Virus record (IMG/VR): IMGVR_UViG_3300045741_000242
Span: 1 to 36,577 of that record
DNA length: 36,577 bases
From: a virus
Reading direction: 5' to 3' (one strand)
Part shown: positions 1 through 6,581 of the stretch, piece after piece
How the letters are laid out: every line of letters begins with the position of its first letter
Position numbering within the stretch: the first letter of the stretch is position 1
Position numbers and translations under genes: made by a program
Notes under the pieces: generated by a model
What the model saw: the letters and a program-made list of their open reading frames with translations, nothing else
Database searches by the model: none
Told to the model about the DNA's origin: nothing

Positions 1-127
1 GTATGCGAAGCGAGCGCGGAGGAAACCATGACCACCGACTACACGGCGCTGCTGGTGCTTGTCATTGTCGCAATCTATTTTGTGAAGAAGCCGTGAGCAG
101 GCTTGTCTGGCACATCAGAATCGGTCG
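1..127. repeat. Terminal overlap, copy 1 (circle junction)
   Basis: These 127 bases are identical to 36451-36577, so the window closes into a circle of 36,450 unique bases. A length of 127 is a common largest k-mer in short-read assembly, so this is most simply assembly overlap and not a physical terminal repeat. The overlap ends at base 127, exactly where a 42-bp internal repeat (86-127 = 525-566) also ends. Confidence 0.95.
28..96 (+). CDS. 22-aa single-helix membrane peptide
   Basis: The ORF starts with ATG at 28 and overlaps the stop of the preceding small gene by ATGA (complete copy at 36478-36546). The product begins MTTDYTAL, continues with a hydrophobic core LLVLVIVAIYF, and ends in a basic VKKP tail. 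It is therefore predicted to be a one-helix inner-membrane peptide with its positive end in the cytoplasm. Its stop overlaps the next gene's GTG (GTGA). Its first eight residues and last two are shared with the 91-aa gene at 260, although the interiors differ entirely. The function is unknown. The coupled overlaps on both sides and the clean hydrophobic segment argue that it is really translated. Confidence 0.6.
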   Translation: MTTDYTALLVLVIVAIYFVKKP

Positions 128-263
128 GTTCGCCAGAGCCTTCGTACTGCTCCCGCCGCTATGGCGTCGCCCATACTTCTGGCTACGTGGCTGGCGGCAT
201 ACCCACTGGACATGGATGAGTAAACCGAGTCGCAACCAACGAACGCTGGAGATGAAGTCATGA
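93..263 (+). CDS. Small basic aromatic-rich protein, 56 aa
   Basis: The GTG start at 93 overlaps the preceding stop (GTGA) and the stop overlaps the next start (ATGA), so it sits in a translationally coupled chain. The product is rich in Trp, Arg and Phe (for example PPLWRRPYFWLRGWRHTHWTW) and ends in LEMKS. No known family is recognised. Its first 12 codons recur at 532-567, and its last codons (ATG AAG TCA TGA) recur at 567-578, so the locus just downstream looks like an internally deleted copy of this gene. It could be a small phage protein acting on host targets, but nothing in the sequence shows that. Confidence 0.5.
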   Translation: MSRLVWHIRIGRFARAFVLLPPLWRRPYFWLRGWRHTHWTWMSKPSRNQRTLEMKS

Positions 264-535
264 CCACCACCGACTACACGGCGCTGATAGAGCGGCTGGA
301 ATCGAATGCCCGTGACTGCAACGAGCCGGGCAGTGATGCCGAAGCCGCCACCGCCCTGCGCGAGTTACAGGCCAAGCTTGGCGCAGCCGAGCGGCTGCTG
401 GCCGAGGCGGAGCTGGTATGGACGAGGCTAGCCGACTGCGAGCGATCCTTAGACCAGTACGACCTTGGCGGCGATAGCGAATACTGGCTGCGGTATCCAG
501 AGCCAGCAGCCCTAAGCACGGGGGAGAAGCCGTGA
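260..535 (+). CDS. Early protein with coiled-coil character, 91 aa
   Basis: The ATG at 260 overlaps the previous stop by ATGA. The product begins MTTTDYTALIERLES, followed by an Ala/Glu/Leu-rich helical stretch (about residues 25-60, ALRELQAKLGAAERLLAEAE) likely to form a coiled coil. The N-terminal style resembles the Ead/Ea22-like accessory proteins of lambdoid phages, which usually lie in non-essential early regions. That link rests on sequence style only. Its 5' end repeats that of the 22-aa peptide gene at 28 (21 bp identical after an extra ACC codon), and both proteins end in KP, so the two are chimeric relatives. The stop is followed by a remnant of the 56-aa gene. Confidence 0.65.
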   Translation: MTTTDYTALIERLESNARDCNEPGSDAEAATALRELQAKLGAAERLLAEAELVWTRLADCERSLDQYDLGGDSEYWLRYPEPAALSTGEKP

Positions 536-566
536 GCAGGCTTGTCTGGCACATCAGAATCGGTCG
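525..566. repeat. 42-bp direct repeat, second copy (first copy 86-127)
   Basis: The 42 bases at 86-127 recur exactly at 525-566. They span the end of one gene (lysine-proline-stop) and the first 12 codons of the 56-aa gene. A 15-bp repeat (251-265 = 566-580) follows directly. Together they indicate a tandem duplication followed by an internal deletion. Recombination between the copies would remove 439 bp. Confidence 0.9.
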
Positions 567-570
567 ATGA
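532..570 (+). pseudogene. Truncated copy of the 56-aa gene (12 codons)
   Basis: GTG at 532 overlaps the stop of the 91-aa gene (GTGA). The first 12 codons are identical to those of the gene at 93 (product starts SRLVWHIRIGR after the initiator) and then reach TGA at 568-570. The lost interior corresponds to bases 128-250 of the first copy, while the distal bases GATGAAGTCATGACC are retained. This is a decayed duplicate. It may still help carry ribosomes to the next start. Confidence 0.6.
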
Positions 571-599
571 AGTCATGACCTACAGTCGCGACTTCATCG
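565..599. other. 10-bp perfect inverted repeat at the convergence of the two operons
   Basis: CGATGAAGTC (565-574) and GACTTCATCG (590-599) are perfect inverted arms separated by 15 bases. The loop begins with the ATG of the gene at 575. It lies between the rightward early operon and the leftward lysis operon, whose last stop is at 626. There is no T tract on either strand, so a factor-independent terminator is not proven. The hairpin could also hide the ATG in the transcript. Confidence 0.45.
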
Positions 600-946
600 T
601 ATCCGACGAGGATTTCCACGACTGGCTAAAGCTGCGCTCGGATCTCGGCGCTCAGGGCGGCGAGCCGGGCGGCGTCCCGCTGGCATCCGGCGTCGTAGGC
701 GGCAAGAGCCGCATCAGGGCCTGCCGGAGCGGTGGCGACTCCGGGGCCAGCAGTAACTGTGGGCTCACCTGGAGCCGCGGGCACGGGGCAGGTACGGGCA
801 CGGTATGCGCGCAGCCGCCCAGCCAGATCAGCCCCATTGGCAGCAGATTCCGCCAATACCTTTTGCAGCGCATTGATCCGCTCCTCGTTGGCCTTTTGCT
901 GGGCGTGTTCCTTGGCCTCGTCCTGGGCCGCCACCTGGGCCACTAG
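575..946 (+). CDS. Probable 3'-truncated early gene running into antisense of the spanins
   Basis: The ATG at 575 starts a protein beginning MTYSRDFIVSDEDFHDWLKL, which looks like ordinary acidic coding sequence for about 20 codons. From about base 626 the frame reads antisense through the spanin genes and becomes Gly/Ser/Arg-rich, with no stop until 944-946. The natural C-terminus was probably lost when the early and late blocks were joined. The formal ORF is 123 aa, but only the first part looks authentic. No family is recognised, and it may be a pseudogene. Confidence 0.35.
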   Translation: MTYSRDFIVSDEDFHDWLKLRSDLGAQGGEPGGVPLASGVVGGKSRIRACRSGGDSGASSNCGLTWSRGHGAGTGTVCAQPPSQISPIGSRFRQYLLQRIDPLLVGLLLGVFLGLVLGRHLGH

Positions 947-1075
947 CTGCGCCTGAGCCACCGTGGCCGCGTCCCAGCGGCCCTGCGTCCACCGGGTGCC
1001 AACGTACAGGCCCATAGCGAACAGCACCCCAGCGGCCAGCAGCTTGAGCCACGGCACCGGGCCCAGCAGGTTCAT
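626..1075 (-). CDS. i-spanin (Rz-like), 149 aa
   Basis: This is the inner-membrane spanin subunit, which with the nested o-spanin fuses inner and outer membranes at the last step of lysis of a Gram-negative host. ATG at 1075 is chosen because it gives an N-terminal helix (about residues 8-26, PWLKLLAAGVLFAMGLYVG). A long Gln/Glu/Ala-rich periplasmic coiled coil follows (about 35-90), then a Pro/Ala-rich C-terminus with cysteines. Its start overlaps the stop of the upstream gene (ATGA). It is the last gene of the leftward late operon. The size and the embedded lipoprotein gene match the Rz/Rz1 arrangement of lambda and T7 relatives. Confidence 0.85.
   Translation of the reverse strand: MNLLGPVPWLKLLAAGVLFAMGLYVGTRWTQGRWDAATVAQAQLVAQVAAQDEAKEHAQQKANEERINALQKVLAESAANGADLAGRLRAYRARTCPVPAAPGEPTVTAGPGVATAPAGPDAALAAYDAGCQRDAARLAALSAEIRAQL
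652..873 (-). CDS. o-spanin lipoprotein (Rz1-like), nested in the i-spanin gene
   Basis: The ORF lies wholly inside the i-spanin gene in another frame. It begins with a basic N-terminus, then a hydrophobic segment ending in the lipobox LGGC (cysteine 21), followed by a short proline-rich mature chain (PVPAPCP, LLPPTTPDASGTPPGSPP). That is the hallmark of Rz1-type outer-membrane spanin lipoproteins, which bind the i-spanin C-terminus across the periplasm. The start could be codon 1 (873) or the internal ATG at codon 13, and both keep the lipobox. The full ORF is 73 aa. Confidence 0.85.
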   Translation of the reverse strand: MRCKRYWRNLLPMGLIWLGGCAHTVPVPAPCPRLQVSPQLLLAPESPPLRQALMRLLPPTTPDASGTPPGSPP

Positions 1076-1275
1076 CGGCCGTGCCAGGCGTCCATGAACG
1101 CTCTGGCATCCGCATGAAACACGGCCACCAGCATCCGCTTGAAGGTGTCGAGCTTGCTGTGAGCGTGCTCGAGGGCCTGGTCGTGGTTGTCGTGGCGCAC
1201 GTGCAAGCTGGCGTGACCCTCGCGGATCTCGCGGTGGATCTCCTCGAGCTTCTTGCTGGCGGGATCTTCGTTCAC
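1072..1275 (-). CDS. Small charged helical protein in the lysis cassette, 67 aa
   Basis: The start is GTG at 1275 and overlaps the upstream stop, and the stop overlaps the i-spanin ATG, so translation is coupled on both sides. The product is highly charged and His-rich (SKKLEEIHREIREGHASLH), predicted helical, with no membrane segment or signal peptide. No family is recognised. Its position between membrane proteins and spanins suggests a lysis-related role, but this rests only on context. Confidence 0.6.
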   Translation of the reverse strand: MNEDPASKKLEEIHREIREGHASLHVRHDNHDQALEHAHSKLDTFKRMLVAVFHADARAFMDAWHGR

Positions 1276-1589
1276 AGGTGCAGGGCCTTAAACAGCGCCG
1301 TGACCATCGCCACGAAGATGATGCCCGCGGCCCACAAGAGCAGCGTGACCCGATCCTGGAGCCGTTCGAGCCGCCCGGCCAGCTTGGTCTGCTCGATCTG
1401 CGTCCTGGCCGACAGGTTCGCCAGGCTGTCGGTGATGCGCTCGAGCACGACCGCGAGGTTCGGCAGCTCCCCGGTGTCGCGCGCGTGCTTGAGGTCCTTG
1501 GCGAGTTTGAGGATGTTCGGATGCGTGTCCCCGAACGGGTCGCGCGGCTCGCCCTGGGAATCGCGCCAGCTTCGCGCCTTGTACCCCAC
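1272..1589 (-). CDS. C-tail-anchored membrane protein of the lysis cassette, 105 aa
   Basis: The start is GTG at 1589, directly after the TGA of the upstream gene. The N-terminal 60 residues are hydrophilic. A helical stretch (LERLQDRV) leads into one transmembrane segment near the end (about residues 85-102, TLLLWAAGIIFVAMVTALF). Such tail-anchored proteins occur next to holins in phage lysis cassettes. No specific family is identified. An alternative ORF from the ATG at 1593 in another frame is Arg/Ala/Gly-rich and looks like a shadow. Confidence 0.6.
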   Translation of the reverse strand: MGYKARSWRDSQGEPRDPFGDTHPNILKLAKDLKHARDTGELPNLAVVLERITDSLANLSARTQIEQTKLAGRLERLQDRVTLLLWAAGIIFVAMVTALFKALHL

Positions 1590-1808
1590 TCATGCGCCAC
1601 CCTCGGGCAGCTTCCTGTAGGTGCCACTGCTCGAGGCCACGGTGCTCTGGATCTGCGCCCGGTTCTCATCGCTGTGCGCCTTGAGGTCGCGCGTCTGCCG
1701 GCGCGTCACATACCAGTTGACCAGGATCAGCAGCACCGGGGTCGCCGCGGTGATGATCGGGCCCAGCTCGCGCAGCACCGCCACCAGGTCAGCCACGGCC
1801 TTGTTCAT
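1590..1808 (-). CDS. Single-helix membrane protein, holin candidate, 72 aa
   Basis: ATG at 1808 overlaps the stop of the upstream small membrane gene. The protein has one clear transmembrane segment (about residues 16-35, LGPIITAATPVLLILVNWYV), then a basic stretch (TRRQTRDLKAH) and a polar C-terminus. Small size, one helix and position between endolysin and spanins make it a candidate holin or holin partner. With three neighbouring one-helix proteins (47, 72 and 105 aa), sequence alone cannot say which forms the lethal hole. Confidence 0.6.
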   Translation of the reverse strand: MNKAVADLVAVLRELGPIITAATPVLLILVNWYVTRRQTRDLKAHSDENRAQIQSTVASSSGTYRKLPEGGA

Positions 1809-1948
1809 GGGCGCTTGGCCTTCGCGGCGATCTCGGCGAGCTCGTCGGCCGCCTTATTCGCATCGAGCCGATCGTGGCGCACCAGGTACAGGATGGCTCC
1901 GGCCCCGACGATGGCCCCGGCGACGAAAGCGGCGATCAGATGCAGCAT
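1805..1948 (-). CDS. 47-aa membrane peptide, holin candidate
   Basis: ATG at 1948 has a good ribosome binding site (AAGGAGAG, about 5 bases upstream). The product starts MLHLIAAFVAGAIVGAGAILYLV, a Gly/Ala-rich transmembrane helix with GxxxG-type spacing that favours helix packing, then a charged tail ending in KAKRP. It lies directly downstream of the endolysin gene. Small one-helix proteins at this position are commonly holins or pinholins. The assignment rests on topology and context. Confidence 0.6.
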   Translation of the reverse strand: MLHLIAAFVAGAIVGAGAILYLVRHDRLDANKAADELAEIAAKAKRP

Positions 1949-1959
1949 GGCGCTCTCCT

Positions 1960-2406
1960 TCAGGCGTTCACGTAGGACCAGTGGCCGGGCGTGCCCGAGG
2001 CCAGCAGCGCCTCGGCGCGCACGGGCTCGCCCGCCTCGGCGATCGACAGGTGTATCCAGGCCTGGCATTCGAGGATGACCTGATCGAAAGGGATCGAGCT
2101 GGCGCGCAGGCGGGCGAAGGCCTCGAGCAGGCTCATGCCGATGGGCACCACGTCCGCGGCGCGCCCCTCCATGTGGGCAGAGGTGAGCGCGCCCCCGACC
2201 AGTTTGTTGAGGATTGCGGAGCGGTACCCGGAATCCACATGGAGAGGCACACCGAGGAGCGTGCGGGCCGGCTCGAGCACCGTGACGCACAGGCGCCGCA
2301 GGTTCTCGATGTCGGGAACGGAGGGGACGTTGGCGATCCCGCTGCGCGAGGCCGTCTGGCTGAAGGTCAGCTCCTCGAGGGCGAAGTGGGGGGAGAGCTG
2401 GGTCAT
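1960..2406 (-). CDS. Endolysin: M15-type zinc peptidase, 148 aa
   Basis: The protein is predicted to cut peptide crosslinks of peptidoglycan at the end of infection. It shows the M15 (D-Ala-D-Ala carboxypeptidase/VanY-like) pattern: a conserved Ser-Gly-Tyr-Arg (residues 59-62), the zinc-site motif SAHMEGRAAD with His78 and Asp85, and a later Glu113 with Trp-Ile-His (His119) as catalytic base and third zinc ligand. There is no signal peptide, so it should need a holin to reach the wall. The ATG at 2406 overlaps the stop of the tail-fibre gene (ATGA). The length is normal for single-domain phage M15 endolysins. Confidence 0.85.
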   Translation of the reverse strand: MTQLSPHFALEELTFSQTASRSGIANVPSVPDIENLRRLCVTVLEPARTLLGVPLHVDSGYRSAILNKLVGGALTSAHMEGRAADVVPIGMSLLEAFARLRASSIPFDQVILECQAWIHLSIAEAGEPVRAEALLASGTPGHWSYVNA

Positions 2407-4541
2407 GAGTGATACCAAAGACTTGTGCCGTCGTTCCACACGAAGCGCTTGTGGGTGTTTGCCGCTATGACACACGCTACGCCATCTGCCACGTTGCTGG
2501 TTCCAGCAGCCGCCATCGTGATGCTGTTTGAGCCATTGGTGTTGATAATTACGCACTCTTGCGCTGGAGCAATGCCGGCTGTAAGGATATTGCCGGTCGA
2601 AGCAGCCCCGACCGTGCATTTCACGAAGCCGAAAGCAGTGGGGATGGTTGAGTTGTTCGATACCGCCGTCGCGGCGTTGCCAGAACCTGCGAGCGTGGCG
2701 TTGCTCGTATTGGTCGTGGTGGTGCTGCTTTCGAGGTACGGGACCGTCGAGTTGGTGGGGTTGCTGTTGACGTTGAGGTTGGTGATCGTGCTGGAAATGA
2801 TGTTGACATGTGGGCAACTGGTGGTCGTGTAAATGCCTTGGTTCCCCACAACGGTCAAAGCGTCTGCGGTCAATGCGTTGGTACGAATGCCGCCACGGTT
2901 GAAGTTGCCAGCTTGCAGCGTGTTACCAGTGATCGAAAGCCGGTTGCAGGTTCCGGTGGCATAGATGCCGGTCGCCTGGGGCGTGGCGGCCGTACCGCAT
3001 CCGGTAATCGCATTGCCGCTGATGTTGGTGTCGTCGGCGTGCGAGACCACGATGCAGGCCGCACCTAAACCGCCGCCCACAAGACCCGCGACATTCCAGA
3101 ACCCGCGAATCAGGTTGCCTGTGATCGTCGCACCGAGTACGCGGTGGGTCGCGTCAAAGCCCTCAATGATGATCCCGCCCATTTGCGCGGGGACAGTCGC
3201 CCACGTATCGGTGGTCGCGCCTTCGATGTAGTTGTTGGCAATCGTGATGTTCTGCACGAAGTTCGTGCTGACCAGGTGCCCGATATCCACGCCCTGGCGG
3301 ACGTTGCGAATGTCGTTGCCGATCACGCGCAGGCCGTCAATGTCGTGTGTGCCGATGCCGTCCCAAGACGGGATGCCCCTGATTCGGTTGAAACTGATCG
3401 AGTTGTACGCGCTGGTGAACCCGCCGGCCTGATCGCCCGTGCACTGCACGCCGTAGGCGACGACGCCCCCGGCCTGCGTGCAGTTGGTGATGTCGTTATC
3501 TTCAATGGCGAAGCTGGTCGAACGAGCGGCAAGAATACCGTTGGTCAAAAACGTATCGCACTTGTTCCGATTTACCCACAGTCGGGTGCATTGCATGACA
3601 CTCAGGCAGTTGTAGAAGGTCGAGAACCCGCAATCGGTAATGCGAACATCCGTCGCGATGGCGACTGTCACAAGGCCAGTATTGGCAGCGGCGTAACCGC
3701 CATAGCCGACGCCAGGAACCGTGGACGCACTCGCACCCACGAAGTTGACCCCCGTGATCGTGCAGCCCGTGAGGTTTGCTCCTGCAAAAACAGGCACTCC
3801 CGCCGTGGTCTGAGTGATAGTCGGTCTGTCGTAGCCAATAATCATCGCCCCCGATGGGAGCGTGATAACCGCACTGATTGATTCGCTGACAGACAGAACG
3901 GCTTGATGGGTTGCTGAAACCGCAATGCAGTCAGAGAGACTGGCGTAGCGCGCACGGACTCCCGGCGCATACCAATACGCCACCGGCGTCACGCCCGCTG
4001 CGATCTCGGCGGCGGTGCGCGGATAGAGGAAGGCGCCGATGCTGGCTTGAGAGAGCGTACCCGAGGGGAGCGAGGCGGCCAGGGAGAGATTGCCGGAGCT
4101 GTCGAAGGTGATGTACGTGTTGGCGCGCGCCGCGGCGGCCGGAAGTGTCGTTGCGGCGCTGGGCTCCCAGGCTGGAACCCTGATCGACCTTTGCAATTGC
4201 ACCAGCTCGTCTTGAGCTAGGAGAATGGCTCGATCAAAGTCCGGATTGACCACGGCCGTCAGGAAGTCCCCAAGCTGCTGGTAGTCTGTCAGGCGCTCCT
4301 GGCGCATAGCGCGGACCAGGGAGACCTGTAGCCCGTTGCCAGGAGCGACGACGAAGGTCACGTTGCCCCCGCCCACGGCCCCCACGTTGGAGACGGAATA
4401 GTCGGCGGTCAGGGTCTTGAGCGAGCCATCGACGTACACGGTCAGGTCGGAGGCCGACAGCAGCAGGAACTGGTAGGGGAAGACGGTCGTCGCCCCGTTC
4501 CCGGTCGAGACGTTGTAGGGGGTCTGGAGGGTGACGGACAT
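2403..4541 (-). CDS. Tail fibre / tailspike with T7-type adaptor and beta-helix, 712 aa
   Basis: The N-terminus (about residues 1-150, beginning MSVTLQTPYNVSTGNG) matches the T7 gp17-type tail-attachment domain, with FPYQFLLLSASDLTVYVDG and LTDYQQLGDF motifs. The middle (about 180-560) is a parallel beta-helix with repeated Asn-rich rungs such as ITGNLIRG, ISGNAITG and ITGNTLQAG, as in pectate-lyase-like tailspikes. The last roughly 80 residues form a separate beta-rich region, probably a trimer tip. The role is host recognition, possibly with polysaccharide depolymerase activity; no catalytic residues can be assigned by eye. The start has a GCGAGG ribosome site. The gene lies downstream of the large terminase, not upstream as in T7. 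Confidence 0.85.
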   Translation of the reverse strand: MSVTLQTPYNVSTGNGATTVFPYQFLLLSASDLTVYVDGSLKTLTADYSVSNVGAVGGGNVTFVVAPGNGLQVSLVRAMRQERLTDYQQLGDFLTAVVNPDFDRAILLAQDELVQLQRSIRVPAWEPSAATTLPAAAARANTYITFDSSGNLSLAASLPSGTLSQASIGAFLYPRTAAEIAAGVTPVAYWYAPGVRARYASLSDCIAVSATHQAVLSVSESISAVITLPSGAMIIGYDRPTITQTTAGVPVFAGANLTGCTITGVNFVGASASTVPGVGYGGYAAANTGLVTVAIATDVRITDCGFSTFYNCLSVMQCTRLWVNRNKCDTFLTNGILAARSTSFAIEDNDITNCTQAGGVVAYGVQCTGDQAGGFTSAYNSISFNRIRGIPSWDGIGTHDIDGLRVIGNDIRNVRQGVDIGHLVSTNFVQNITIANNYIEGATTDTWATVPAQMGGIIIEGFDATHRVLGATITGNLIRGFWNVAGLVGGGLGAACIVVSHADDTNISGNAITGCGTAATPQATGIYATGTCNRLSITGNTLQAGNFNRGGIRTNALTADALTVVGNQGIYTTTSCPHVNIISSTITNLNVNSNPTNSTVPYLESSTTTTNTSNATLAGSGNAATAVSNNSTIPTAFGFVKCTVGAASTGNILTAGIAPAQECVIINTNGSNSITMAAAGTSNVADGVACVIAANTHKRFVWNDGTSLWYHS

Positions 4542-4579
4542 CGAGCACCTCGCGCATTCGCGGGCGCCCGTCCCGCCCG

Positions 4580-6229
4580 CTAGGGTTCCAGCGTGACCTC
4601 AAAGGAGCCCGCTGTCGGGCGCCAATCCTGACGCGCCGGGGCATTCCGGTTCCGGACCGATTGGCGGACGGGCTTGCCGATGCGCACGGGGGTCGAGCTG
4701 ATCGCCCCGGCCCCGGCGTCCAGGAAGTCGTCGGGCTGGCTGGTGGCCGCAGGATTGAAGTCGCGCATCTGCGCCGGGAGCGGCCCGCGCCACACATCGA
4801 TATGGCACCACAGGAACCGCGAGGAGAGCGGGGGCTCGATCGCATCCAGGATGCGCTTGTTCTTGTTGACCGTGCTCCACACGTCCACCACACCGCACCC
4901 GGTCCCCTGGAGCGCGCGCCGGAGGATCGGGGGCACAAAGCCGCCGGGCCCGTTGGTCTCGACCTGCACCACGGGAATCTGGTACTTCACCACAAAGCCC
5001 CGGATCTGCTCGCACTGGCCCGAGACGATCCGCCCCTTCTCATCGAAGTCGGCCAGCTCCCCCACCAGCGCCTCGTTGAGGTGCCAATACAGATTGCCGC
5101 GCGCGTCGGTGAGCAGCAGCACAAAGGCCGAGGCGTCGGACTTCACCTTGCCCAGGCTGCAATCCCAGTAGGCCACGGCGCCGACGATCTGGCTGGAGCC
5201 GAGGAACATGGCGACCGTGTTGTTGGCCTCCCGGACCACGGGCTCCTCGGCGTAGACCCGCAGGCGCGCTGGATCGAGCCGCACCGCATCGATGGGCTTG
5301 GCCTCCAGGTGATACTGGCTGTCCCAGGCGTTGAGCGTGCGGGTGCCGCGGCGCCGTTGCTCGATGTCCTTGCGGGTGAAGCGCTCGGGCCAGGCGTTCC
5401 CGGTGCACACGTCAAACCCCACCCTGGGCGCCTCGGCAAACACCAGCTCGTCGCCCTCGATCCGATAGTCGGGCCCTGCATGGAGGAGCCGGGCGAAGCG
5501 GCCGATCCCAGCGAGCACGTAGTAGCCGTCCTCGTGGGGGCCGAAGTCGAGCTTGAAGCGCGTGGCGGTGAGCGAGGGATCGATGCGCTGGATGCGTGCG
5601 AAGAGCGGGATCTTGAGCGCCTGGGCCCCGGCCTCGATCTGCTCGGTGTACACCGAGTCATGGGTGTGCGGGGTGCCGATGTAGGTGGTCTGCGATCCGG
5701 GCACGGCGATGTGCGTGCTCTCCTCGACCTTGATGCGAAGGTTGGCCCGAGCCTCGGCCGTCTTGATGTTCTTCGGGACCTCGATGTCATCGAAGTCGAG
5801 CGCGTCGGCACGGGACCCGGTGGCGTTCGATGAGACCCCGACCGCCTCCATGCTCGGATTCCTCGCATCCTGGGCGCCCGTGACCCAAAAGGACTGCGCC
5901 CCTGGCTTGCTGCCGAGCATCCCGCCGCAGAGCGGGTGACGGCGCAGGACCGAGAGCGTGTCGCGCGTGAGCTTGGTGGCGAGCTTGTCGTCGGCCGCCC
6001 AAATGAGCGAGCGGCCGGAGGGGTCGCAGTAGAGGCACCAGGCCTTGTACACCGCATAAATCGTGGACTTGGCCGCGCCTCGAAACACCAGCAGCACGCG
6101 CACGGGGGCGCGGCACTGCTCGAGCCACTCGCAAATCCTCATATGCAGCTCGGGCACATGCCAGCGCTGGAGCTGCGCCCACAGGCAGAAGAAGGCCGGG
6201 AAGGAAACGCGCTTAGTGCTTGGGTTCAT
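4580..6229 (-). CDS. Terminase large subunit (T7 gp19-like), 549 aa
   Basis: This is the ATP-driven DNA packaging motor and nuclease that docks on the portal. A Walker A variant (FRGAAKST, residues 49-56) follows an LLVF strand, and Walker B with the catalytic acid is ADALDFDDIE (141-150). The C-terminal half holds RNase H-like nuclease features: an Asp strand in AVAYWDCSLG, and later VVQVETNGPGG. The length suits podoviral terminases (T7 gp19 is about 586 aa). The start overlaps the small-subunit candidate by 17 bases. The C-terminal codons SVRNRNAP contain one copy of a 17-bp motif repeated elsewhere (4641-4657). Confidence 0.93.
   Translation of the reverse strand: MNPSTKRVSFPAFFCLWAQLQRWHVPELHMRICEWLEQCRAPVRVLLVFRGAAKSTIYAVYKAWCLYCDPSGRSLIWAADDKLATKLTRDTLSVLRRHPLCGGMLGSKPGAQSFWVTGAQDARNPSMEAVGVSSNATGSRADALDFDDIEVPKNIKTAEARANLRIKVEESTHIAVPGSQTTYIGTPHTHDSVYTEQIEAGAQALKIPLFARIQRIDPSLTATRFKLDFGPHEDGYYVLAGIGRFARLLHAGPDYRIEGDELVFAEAPRVGFDVCTGNAWPERFTRKDIEQRRRGTRTLNAWDSQYHLEAKPIDAVRLDPARLRVYAEEPVVREANNTVAMFLGSSQIVGAVAYWDCSLGKVKSDASAFVLLLTDARGNLYWHLNEALVGELADFDEKGRIVSGQCEQIRGFVVKYQIPVVQVETNGPGGFVPPILRRALQGTGCGVVDVWSTVNKNKRILDAIEPPLSSRFLWCHIDVWRGPLPAQMRDFNPAATSQPDDFLDAGAGAISSTPVRIGKPVRQSVRNRNAPARQDWRPTAGSFEVTLEP
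4641..4657 (-). promoter_or_regulatory. 17-bp repeated motif GTCCGGAACCGGAATGC (copy 1 of 4)
   Basis: On the minus strand the motif lies about 100 bases upstream of the tail-fibre ATG, inside the last codons of the terminase gene. It is nearly identical to copies at 20853-20869 and 27963-27979 and related to one at 22478-22494. All four are in the same orientation and upstream of minus-strand structural genes. A regulatory role is inferred only. Confidence 0.4.
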
Positions 6230-6581
6230 TGGCGCGGCTGTGCGCGCGTTTCAGTATCTGCGCCGCCTGGCGCTCGGCGGCCTTGATCTTGGCATCCAGC
6301 TCGTCGGCCACCGTCTCCCCGGCCTCGTTGATCTCGGGCTGCTCGGTGCTGCCCTTCTGCGCGCGCTCGATCATGCCGGCGAGGGACTGCATCTTGATGA
6401 CGAGCGTCAGGGTCTGGTTGGCGTTCTTCTTGGCCCAGTAGCGATCGCCCCGCTGGTTCTTGGACAGCTCGGCGAGCGTGAGCCCGGCGCCCGACCAGTT
6501 GGCCGGCTCCAGCTCGGCGAGCGCCACCTCGATCAGCTCCTCGCCCAGGCGCTTGAATTTCAGGTATTGATCGTCGCGCAT
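6213..6581 (-). CDS. Probable small terminase subunit, 122 aa
   Basis: ATG at 6581 is preferred because upstream codons of the open frame are Arg/Pro-rich shadow sequence, and because this ATG overlaps the TGA of the upstream gene (TGATG). The protein is helical: MRDDQYLKFKRLGEELIEVALAELEP, a segment with WSGAGLTLAELSKNQRGDRYWAKK, and a C-terminal coiled coil rich in Ala, Glu and Lys. Its position directly before the large terminase, with a 17-base overlap, and its size fit a DNA-recognition small subunit. No family motif is certain. Confidence 0.6.
   Translation of the reverse strand: MRDDQYLKFKRLGEELIEVALAELEPANWSGAGLTLAELSKNQRGDRYWAKKNANQTLTLVIKMQSLAGMIERAQKGSTEQPEINEAGETVADELDAKIKAAERQAAQILKRAHSRANEPKH

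Noticed and set aside
1-127. Physical direct terminal repeat like that of T7
   Set aside because: The length equals a common assembler k-mer (127), and coupled genes run without break through the junction, so assembly overlap of a circular sequence is simpler.
4641-4657. Repeated motif explained by conserved peptide Val-Arg-Asn-Arg-Asn
   Set aside because: All copies can be read that way in one frame, but two copies lie after stop codons in non-coding gaps, so a shared protein motif does not explain them.
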